A DNA stretch of 64,000 bases from NCBI GenBank assembly GCA_016721945.1, contig JADKHC010000005.1, positions 62,001 to 126,000 of the forward strand, read 5' to 3'. Of this stretch, positions 16,891-22,690 are shown in pieces. Each line of letters opens with the position of its first letter. The stretch's first letter is position 1. This DNA is from Verrucomicrobiota bacterium. Lineage in GTDB: Bacteria; Verrucomicrobiota; Verrucomicrobiia; Opitutales; Opitutaceae. The position numbers were made by a program, and so were the translations under genes. The notes under the pieces were generated by a model, which worked only from the letters and a program-made list of their open reading frames with translations, ran no database searches and was not told the origin of the DNA.

Positions 16891-17124
16891 TCAGCCCATG
16901 AGTTGCTTCGCCTCGTCAACCGTCGGCACACGACCGGAGAGCTTCACTACGCCGTCGACGACGAGCGCAGGCGTGCTCATGACATTGAAACTCATGATCT
17001 GCTTCAGGTCGGTGACCTTCTGGAGCTCGTACGGAGTTCCGAGTGCCTTGGCGGCTTCATCGGCCACGGCGGCGAGTTTCTGACATTTGGCACAACCGGT
17101 GCCGAGGATTTGGATTTTCTTCAT
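16891..17124 (-). CDS. Mini-thioredoxin (MTH895-like)
   Basis: A 77-residue thioredoxin-fold protein with active site GTGCAKCQKLAAVADEAAKA and cis-Pro in NVMSTPALVVDGVVKLSGRV. This small redox family is regularly encoded beside ArsP-type permeases. It follows the permease by 28 bp, so the pair is co-expressed. Probably cytosolic, since it lacks a signal peptide. Confidence 0.87.
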   Translation of the reverse strand: MKKIQILGTGCAKCQKLAAVADEAAKALGTPYELQKVTDLKQIMSFNVMSTPALVVDGVVKLSGRVPTVDEAKQLMG

Positions 17125-17152
17125 GATAGATAACGGTTCGTTTTTTGGCTGG

Positions 17153-18199
17153 TCAGAGAACTAAATTAAAGAGATAGCCCACGATCAGAATGCCTCCTGC
17201 AACGACACCGAAAAAAGTGGCGATAAGCCGTGGTTTTAGTACTTGCCGCAAAATGATCGCTTCGGGCAACGAGAGGCCGATGACCGCCATCATAAAGGCA
17301 AGCACGGTGCCGAGCGCAGCGCCCTTACCGAGCAAAGCCTGGACCACCGGAATGATGCTGGCAGCATTTGCGTACATCGGCACGCCGAGCAATACCGCAA
17401 CAGGTACCGACCACCATGCGTCGCGCCCCATGATCGAAGCCATGAAATTCTCCGGCACAAAACCATGAATACCCGCGCCCACCGCGATGCCGAGCAGCAC
17501 GTAAACCCAAACACGTCCCACGATTTCACGCACCGCCGTGGCGCCAGCCTGAAGACGATCGCTCCAGCACAGCACAGGAATCTCAGGACCCTCTGCGGCG
17601 TCAGTGTTGGTGCCATTCTCGTACACCCATGACTCAACATGTTTCTCCAGCCGGAGGCGGCCCAGCGTCCAACCAGCGGTTATCGCAATAATCAAACCCA
17701 TACCGAGGTAGAGTCCGGCCACCTTCCAACCGAACATACCAAAAAGCAGGACCAGCGCGACTTCATTGACCATCGGGGCGGAAATCAGGAATGAAAACGT
17801 TACGCCGAGCGGCACACCTGCCGTCACAAAACCAATGAACAGCGGAACCGCTGAACAGGAACAAAAGGGTGTCACGGTGCCTAGCAAAGCGGCAAGCACG
17901 TTGCCCACTGATTCGCGCCTTCCCGCCAACAGTCGACGGGTACGCTCGGGCGTGAAAAACGTACGCACCACGCCCACGCCAAAAACCACCAGCACGAGCA
18001 GCAGCAAAACTTTCGGGACTTCGAAAACGAAGAACTCCACCGAGGCACCAAGGTGCGAACCACGCTCCAATCCAAACGCCGAATAGGTCAGCCAAACGGC
18101 GACCTCCGAGAGATGGCGATAGAGCAGCCACCAGACAGCGAGGCAAAACACCACGGCACAGAAGCGGATCGAAGGAGAAGAAGCGGTAGAAGATTTCAT
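17153..18199 (-). CDS. ArsP-type permease (PF03773)
   Basis: A 348-residue membrane protein with about eight to ten helices. The family hallmark is LLGTVTPFCSCSAVPLFIGF followed by FSFLISAPMVNEVALVLLF; the second conserved loop is VLLGVPMYANAASIIPVVQA. Characterised relatives (ArsP) export trivalent methylarsenicals; others have unknown cargo. The Cys pair in FCSCS is the candidate metal or thiol site. It is the first structural gene after arsR. The start is the ATG before KSSTASSPSI; longer in-frame starts would run into arsR. Confidence 0.87.
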   Translation of the reverse strand: MKSSTASSPSIRFCAVVFCLAVWWLLYRHLSEVAVWLTYSAFGLERGSHLGASVEFFVFEVPKVLLLLVLVVFGVGVVRTFFTPERTRRLLAGRRESVGNVLAALLGTVTPFCSCSAVPLFIGFVTAGVPLGVTFSFLISAPMVNEVALVLLFGMFGWKVAGLYLGMGLIIAITAGWTLGRLRLEKHVESWVYENGTNTDAAEGPEIPVLCWSDRLQAGATAVREIVGRVWVYVLLGIAVGAGIHGFVPENFMASIMGRDAWWSVPVAVLLGVPMYANAASIIPVVQALLGKGAALGTVLAFMMAVIGLSLPEAIILRQVLKPRLIATFFGVVAGGILIVGYLFNLVL

Positions 18200-18248
18200 T
18201 CGATTTGGTCCGCTGTTTGGCGGAACTGCGAAATATTGGATAAAAAGA

Positions 18249-18578
18249 TTAGCGGCAGCCGCAGCCTTTGGCTCTGGCTGGTTTGGTTTTTGGTGCAACG
18301 TCGCCACTGAGACAATCGAGGAACGTACCGACACAGGGCAGCGTTAACTTGTAGTAAACCTGCAAGCCGCGTTTCTCGTCTTCGAGAATACCGGCGGATT
18401 TCAGAACCGAAAGATGCCGCGAAACCGTGGACCAGCCGCCCTCGGAGACATCGACTAGATCGCACACGCACCGCTCGCCCGCTCGCAAAACCTCCACGAT
18501 CTGCAACCGCGCCGGATGTCCGAGCGCTTTGAAAATCGCTGCGCGCTGCTTGCGTTGTTTGGTGTCAGCCTTGCTCAT
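18249..18578 (-). CDS. ArsR-family metalloid/thiol-responsive repressor
   Basis: A 109-residue winged-helix repressor (KALGHPARLQIVEVLRAGER, then recognition helix around STVSRHLSVLKSAGIL). The sensing motif CVC (Cys37, Cys39) lies in helix 3 as in ArsR of the CxC type, and more cysteines are at 82, 89, 106 and 108 (CGCR tail), so it could bind As(III)/Sb(III) or another soft ligand or respond to oxidation. A perfect palindrome begins about 10 bases upstream of its ATG and should be its own operator. It heads the seven-gene leftward operon down to the sigma/decarboxylase gene. Confidence 0.9.
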   Translation of the reverse strand: MSKADTKQRKQRAAIFKALGHPARLQIVEVLRAGERCVCDLVDVSEGGWSTVSRHLSVLKSAGILEDEKRGLQVYYKLTLPCVGTFLDCLSGDVAPKTKPARAKGCGCR

Positions 18579-18588
18579 ACGTCCGCTA

Positions 18589-18612
18589 CTATTTCGCTTT
18601 ATTGCGAAATAG
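18589..18612. promoter_or_regulatory. Probable ArsR operator (perfect palindrome)
   Basis: CTATTTCGC, 6 bases, GCGAAATAG: a perfect 9-bp dyad just before the arsR start. A matching half-site (GCGAAATATT, 18229..18238) lies between arsR and the permease gene, suggesting a second, weaker site. Confidence 0.8.
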
Positions 18613-18716
18613 CAAGCGTGCAGTTTTTGCTGCGACAACCGGCTCTGCTAGCGTGGAAAGGTCCTTGTTTTGAAAAAACATGGAATAGAGGTACGGCGGA
18701 TTCCGCGCGCCAGCAT

Positions 18717-19004
18717 TCAGTCGGCTATCTTCTTTTCAATCCGCAGAGCCTGGCCGTTCACCAGTGCTTCTGCGATTTTTTGGCGGGCTCGTCGCACGAT
18801 GCGGTCGAAGGTCTGCCGCGACACCTTCATGCGTTTGGCCGCCTCCACGTGATAGAGATCTTCCACGTCGGCCAGGCGCACCGCCTCCATCTCGTCGGCG
18901 CCAAGGACGATCTCCTGCAACTCACGCAGGGGAATGCCAGCAGGTTTGAAATAACTGCTGGGCGGCTGATGGGTGATGCGGCGCGGGCAAAGAGGACGTG
19001 GCAT
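18717..19004 (-). CDS. DUF134 (UPF0251) helix-turn-helix regulator
   Basis: A 95-residue DNA-binding protein. The family line is nearly complete: MPRPLCPRR start, then SYFKPAGIPLRELQEIVLGA, DEMEAVRLADVEDLYHVEAA, MKVSRQTFDRIVRRARQKIA and EALVNGQALRIE. The sigma-4-like HTH is in the VSRQTF region. DUF134 genes commonly neighbour NifX-like metal-cluster proteins, as here. It is divergent from the DUF89 operon across a perfect palindrome that is the likely binding site. The start is the ATG before PRPLCP, the conserved first residues. Confidence 0.88.
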   Translation of the reverse strand: MPRPLCPRRITHQPPSSYFKPAGIPLRELQEIVLGADEMEAVRLADVEDLYHVEAAKRMKVSRQTFDRIVRRARQKIAEALVNGQALRIEKKIAD

Positions 19005-19030
19005 GGAAAACAAAACTTGCAGAATTTAGT

Positions 19031-19048
19031 AATGGGCATATGCCCATT
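19031..19048. promoter_or_regulatory. Perfect 18-bp palindrome between divergent genes
   Basis: AATGGGCATATGCCCATT is fully self-complementary. It lies between the DUF134 regulator and the start of the rightward operon it probably controls. Confidence 0.75.
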
Positions 19049-19175
19049 ATGGCAATCCTCAACATATGAGACTGGTCACCGCCATTCACCACAGAAAATT
19101 CTTCCTAAGGCCAAACACTCTGGCGCAGGGTACTCCGGCTTTCACAATGAAACCGGCCCGGTCTGGAGCACAGTC

Positions 19176-20063
19176 ATGATTGAAGCACTCGATTGCCTTC
19201 CCTGCTTGAGTCGCCAGGCCGCCGTAACGCTGCGGCTATCGACAAAAAACACCGCGAAACAACAAGCCGGGATGGGCGAGGCCTTGATGCATTTGACCAT
19301 GATGGAACAGTCCACGCCGCCGTCCGTAGCCGCTGAGTACGTGCAACGCACACTGTCGCAACACACCGGGAACGCCGATCCTTACACCGACGTTCGCCAT
19401 CGACTTAGCGCAGCTGCGCGTGCGCTGTTGCCCGCCCTGCTGCGAATGAAACACGAGGCCGACGATCCATGGGCGTTCGCAATCCGGGTCTCCGCTGCGG
19501 GAAATCTTCTGGAGGCGGCACGCGACCCGAACGAAGCCGGTCCGGCGATGGAAGCAGCCTGGCAGGCGACGGCCCGTGGCGAATTGGTGCTCGATCATGG
19601 CACTGCGCTGCGAGCGGCTGTCGCTCAGGCCAGCAATATCGTTTTTCTGGCGGACAACGCGGGTGAGATTGTTTGGGACCGTCTGTTGATCGATCTACTC
19701 GGTGCGGCCAGAGTCACGCTTGCTGTGCGGGGACAACCCTACTTGCACGATGCTTTAGCGGAAGACTTGGATTTTTCCACCTGGCTGGTGCCTCCCCGCG
19801 TCGTGACATTTGACGAACCACTGGCCGGACACCCAACTAAAAACAAGGTACGTTCTCTTGATCAGCTGCTCGCCAAAGCCGATTTGGTTATCGCAAAAGG
19901 TTCGGAATGGCCGGAGCGCCTTGGTGGGCGGGTGCCCGCAGAAAAGTGTTTTTTTATCCTGGCTCCCGCGTGTCAGCGCGTGGCTAAACGCTTCGGCGTG
20001 CCTGTCAAAGCCCTCGTGGCCGCGCATGCTTCAGCCCTGCCTGAATTGCCGCCGAACACCTAA
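19176..20063 (+). CDS. DUF89 (ARMT1-like) metal-dependent phosphatase
   Basis: A 295-residue member of the DUF89 damage-control phosphatase family, which removes phosphate from damaged or unwanted sugar phosphates and cofactors using a divalent metal. Landmarks: the N-terminal Cys pair (ALDCLPCLSRQAAVTLRLST), the metal motif VFLADNAGEIVWDRLLIDLL, and VIAKGSEWPERLGGRVPAEK, where most relatives have KGQGN, so the fifth motif is altered. First gene of the rightward operon; the next gene starts 10 bp later. A start 29 bases upstream is open but adds no family sequence. Confidence 0.8.
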   Translation: MIEALDCLPCLSRQAAVTLRLSTKNTAKQQAGMGEALMHLTMMEQSTPPSVAAEYVQRTLSQHTGNADPYTDVRHRLSAAARALLPALLRMKHEADDPWAFAIRVSAAGNLLEAARDPNEAGPAMEAAWQATARGELVLDHGTALRAAVAQASNIVFLADNAGEIVWDRLLIDLLGAARVTLAVRGQPYLHDALAEDLDFSTWLVPPRVVTFDEPLAGHPTKNKVRSLDQLLAKADLVIAKGSEWPERLGGRVPAEKCFFILAPACQRVAKRFGVPVKALVAAHASALPELPPNT

Positions 20064-20072
20064 TTTATTCCT

Positions 20073-20489
20073 ATGAACATCGCCATTCCACTCGCCGAAG
20101 ACGGCTCATTCTCCCTCCACTACGGCGGTTCCGCCAAAGTGGGTCTTTACCAAGTTGATCCCACCAAGCGCGCGATCCTGAGTGCGACCGAGGTTGTGCC
20201 TCCCGCTGCGGAGCCTTGCGAATGGGCCGCCTGGCTCGGGACGCAAAAAATCAACGCCATCCTCGTCGGCGGCATGGGTCGTGGAGCGCAGATGCGCATG
20301 ACCGAACTCGGTATCGCCGTCATCGCCGGCCTACCGGCAGCCGAACCACGCGCTCTCGTCCAAGCCTGGCTCGACGGACGCATCACCGCTGGGACAAACG
20401 CTTGCGAGGGCGGCCACCACGGGCACGAGCATCATCATAAACACGGCGAACACCATGGCGACGGACATGCCTGCCATTGCAGCCATTGA
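20073..20489 (+). CDS. NifX/NifB-type iron-molybdenum cofactor-binding protein with His-rich tail
   Basis: A 138-residue protein of the dinitrogenase iron-molybdenum cofactor family (MNIAIPLAEDGSFSLHYGGS, ILVGGMGRGAQMRMTELGIA). Relatives bind or ferry metal clusters. The last ~28 residues are a metal-binding tail with 13 histidines and two cysteines (GGHHGHEHHHKHGEHHGDGH, then ACHCSH). The gene's 3' end overlaps the thioesterase start by 35 bp. No nif structural genes are in view, so this is not evidence of nitrogen fixation. Confidence 0.85.
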   Translation: MNIAIPLAEDGSFSLHYGGSAKVGLYQVDPTKRAILSATEVVPPAAEPCEWAAWLGTQKINAILVGGMGRGAQMRMTELGIAVIAGLPAAEPRALVQAWLDGRITAGTNACEGGHHGHEHHHKHGEHHGDGHACHCSH

Positions 20490-20916
20490 GCAAAGCCGTC
20501 GGTCGCTCCAGCAACAGACGCACCGCCATTGCTACGCCTGCGGTGCGCCTGAGCGCGGCGGCCTAGGATTGGAATTTATCACCCAAGCCGACGGTAGCGT
20601 GGCGGCCACCTGGCAGTGCCCACCCAACTACCAGAGCTACGAGGGCATCCTGCACGGCGGCGTCATCGCCACTTTGCTCGACGGTGCGATGGTTCACGCG
20701 CTCTTCGCCCAGGGAGTTGTCGCTCACACGGCCGACCTGCATGTTCGCTATCGCCATCCCGTTATCATCGGTCAGGAAATACAAATCACCGCACGCAAAG
20801 ACACGGCCTCGGGACCGCTGCATGTGCTTTCAGCGGAGATTGCCCAAAATGGAGTCGTCTGTGCCAGCGCACGCGCCAAGTTCATGCAAGCCTCCGCACT
20901 CACGCCCAACCCATGA
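20455..20916 (+). CDS. PaaI-family hotdog thioesterase
   Basis: A 153-residue single hotdog-fold enzyme expected to hydrolyse acyl- or aryl-CoA thioesters. The active-site segment is YEGILHGGVIATLLDGAMVH, and the start has an unusual Cys-x-x-Cys (HCYACGAPERGGLGLEF) also seen in related small thioesterases. It overlaps the NifX-like gene by 35 bp and its stop overlaps the next start (ATGA), so it is translationally coupled on both sides. A second ATG four codons in is an alternative. Confidence 0.82.
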   Translation: MATDMPAIAAIEQSRRSLQQQTHRHCYACGAPERGGLGLEFITQADGSVAATWQCPPNYQSYEGILHGGVIATLLDGAMVHALFAQGVVAHTADLHVRYRHPVIIGQEIQITARKDTASGPLHVLSAEIAQNGVVCASARAKFMQASALTPNP

Positions 20917-21404
20917 ATCCTTCCTCTATTGTTTTCCAATCGATTGGTTCGGTTCGCAGCCCGCACACGGATCCAACCGCTACACCGATCCAGCCCATAT
21001 ATGCCAAGGACTGCCCGGGCCGCGTGGAAATCCTGCCGGAGTTCGCGGAAGGACTGGCTGACATCGAAGGCTTTTCCCATGTCTACCTGATTTATCATCT
21101 GCACCGCGCGCCCGCCGCAAAGCTGCGCGTGAAACCTTTTTTGCAGGACATCGAACACGGAGTTTTCGCCACCCGCGCGCCCTGTCGCCCGAATCCGCTC
21201 GGGATGAGCCTGGTCCGCCTGCTCCGACGCGAGGGCAATATTTTGTATATCGAGGGCGTCGACATCCTCGACGGCACGCCGGTGATCGACATCAAGCCCT
21301 ATGCGCCTCGCTACGACGCAGCCGAAAATCCACGTGGCGGCTGGACCGACGATGTAAGTGACGCTGAGGCCCAGTTGCGCGGACGCCGTGATTTCAAAAC
21401 CTAA
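20913..21404 (+). CDS. TrmO-family tRNA methyltransferase (YaeB/TsaA, UPF0066)
   Basis: A 163-residue protein of the TrmO family, which N6-methylates t6A at position 37 of tRNA-Thr in E. coli. Motifs seen: IGSVRSPHTDPTATPIQPI, LADIEGFSHVYLIYHLHR, the loop TRAPCRPNPLGMSLVRLL, and DGTPVIDIKPYAPRYDA. E. coli TrmO has a C-terminal extension; this one is short, like TsaA-like proteins that sit in metal-cofactor clusters of anaerobes. Its start overlaps the thioesterase stop. Confidence 0.85.
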   Translation: MNPSSIVFQSIGSVRSPHTDPTATPIQPIYAKDCPGRVEILPEFAEGLADIEGFSHVYLIYHLHRAPAAKLRVKPFLQDIEHGVFATRAPCRPNPLGMSLVRLLRREGNILYIEGVDILDGTPVIDIKPYAPRYDAAENPRGGWTDDVSDAEAQLRGRRDFKT

Positions 21405-21431
21405 CCATTTGCTAGCTTCAGTATTTTCAGA

Positions 21432-21785
21432 ATGAAAACCCACGCACTCGCTGTTTTTCACCAGCCTCCGGCCGATCTGAACTGCGCCCAAGCCGTTCTC
21501 GACGCCTATCAGACCGTGACGGGAAAACACGTCGCTACTATTACCGATTTCAAACCGTTCGGCGGTGGTCGCGCACCAGAAAACGAATGCGGAGCCCTGT
21601 ACGCCGCCTGTCAGGCAGCACCGGATTCCGCCACGGCCATCCGCACCGCTTTCGCCCAAACCGCCGGTGCCACGAGTTGCCGCATGCTCAAACGCGAACT
21701 ACACTTCCCGTGTGCCGAGTGCGTCGCCCTCGCCGCCGGACTCCTCCAACAGAACACGCCCACCACCGCCAGTCTCCCTAAATGA
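21432..21785 (+). CDS. C_GCAxxG_C_C-family redox-cysteine protein
   Basis: A 117-residue protein with the spaced cysteines of this family: NCAQAVLDAYQTVTGKHVAT, then FKPFGGGRAPENECGALYAA and, near the end, CRMLKRELHFPCAECVALAA. The GCA box is reduced to CGALYAA. Family members are thought to bind metals or act as redox proteins, but no function is established. Its stop overlaps the next start (ATGA). Confidence 0.75.
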   Translation: MKTHALAVFHQPPADLNCAQAVLDAYQTVTGKHVATITDFKPFGGGRAPENECGALYAACQAAPDSATAIRTAFAQTAGATSCRMLKRELHFPCAECVALAAGLLQQNTPTTASLPK

Positions 21786-22615
21786 TCTCCCTCACCCTTC
21801 TCGTCGAAAACACTGCGCGTGGCATGGGCGTCCTCGGCGAACACGGGCTCGCTTGGTGGATTGACACTGGTTCCCACCGCGTGCTCTTCGATACGGGTCA
21901 GGGCATGGCGCTCACGCATAATGCCAAGCGCCTCGGCATCGATCTCGCACGCGCCGATGCCATCGTGCTCAGCCACGGACACACCGATCACGTCGGCGGC
22001 CTTGAAGCGGCGCTCGCACTCGCTCCGCAAGCCACCCTTTACCTGCACCCGCGTGCCATCGAACGGAAGTTCACGGGATCGGATCGTAATCCGCGCGGGC
22101 GTCGCATCAGTATCGACTTTGTGGAGACGGAAGCGTTTCGCGCGAACGAACGGCGCATCGTGGCGACACGCGATTCCGTTGAAATCGTGCCGGGCGTATG
22201 GATGACGGGCGAAGTTCCGCGCGAGACCGATTTTGAAGACACGGGCGGGCCCTTCTTTCTTGATGAAGCGATGTCACAGATCGATCCACTGCTCGACGAC
22301 CAGTCTGTTTTCCTAACCACTCCCAAAGGCACAGTCGTGGTCTTCGGTTGCGCCCACGCAGGAGCGGTCAACACCCTGCGCCACATCGCGCGCCTGACCA
22401 ACAACACACCGGTGCGCGCAACTTACGGCGGACTGCATCTTGAAAACGCAAATGATCACCGCATCGACGAAACCGTCCGCGCGCTGCGCGCCTGTCATCC
22501 GCAAAAAATGGGATTTTGCCACTGTACCGGCCTGCACGCCATTCGTCGGCTGTGGGATGAGTTTCCCGCATCCTGTATCCAAACCAATGCCGGCATACGG
22601 CAAGATTTCCCCTGA
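21782..22615 (+). CDS. Metallo-beta-lactamase-fold hydrolase (RFAP-synthase-like, COG1237)
   Basis: A 277-residue MBL-fold protein: zinc motif IVLSHGHTDHVGGLEAALAL, a downstream His in FGCAHAGAVNTLRHIARLTN, and the last ligand region MGFCHCTGLHAIRRLWDEFP. This branch is related to the archaeal beta-ribofuranosyl-aminobenzene phosphate synthase (methanopterin pathway), but bacterial members have unknown activity. It ends the operon begun at the DUF89 gene. Confidence 0.78.
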   Translation: MISLTLLVENTARGMGVLGEHGLAWWIDTGSHRVLFDTGQGMALTHNAKRLGIDLARADAIVLSHGHTDHVGGLEAALALAPQATLYLHPRAIERKFTGSDRNPRGRRISIDFVETEAFRANERRIVATRDSVEIVPGVWMTGEVPRETDFEDTGGPFFLDEAMSQIDPLLDDQSVFLTTPKGTVVVFGCAHAGAVNTLRHIARLTNNTPVRATYGGLHLENANDHRIDETVRALRACHPQKMGFCHCTGLHAIRRLWDEFPASCIQTNAGIRQDFP

Positions 22616-22644
22616 AACGCCAAAGTGTTTCCCGTCACCAAGAC

Positions 22645-22676
22645 AAAAAAACGCCCGGCTTTGTGGCCGGGCGTTT
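22645..22676 (-). terminator. Terminator shared by the MBL gene and ilvD, strong leftward
   Basis: AACGCCCGGC / GCCGGGCGTT, a perfect 10-bp stem with a 6-base loop. Leftward it is followed by seven T, so it is strong for ilvD; rightward it has only GCGTTTGC. Confidence 0.9.
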
Positions 22677-22690
22677 GCGAGGTTGAATAA

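Noticed and set aside
20073..20489. Nitrogen fixation genes
   Set aside because: NifX/NifB-type domains occur in many non-fixing organisms; no nifHDK, nifE or nifN is present.
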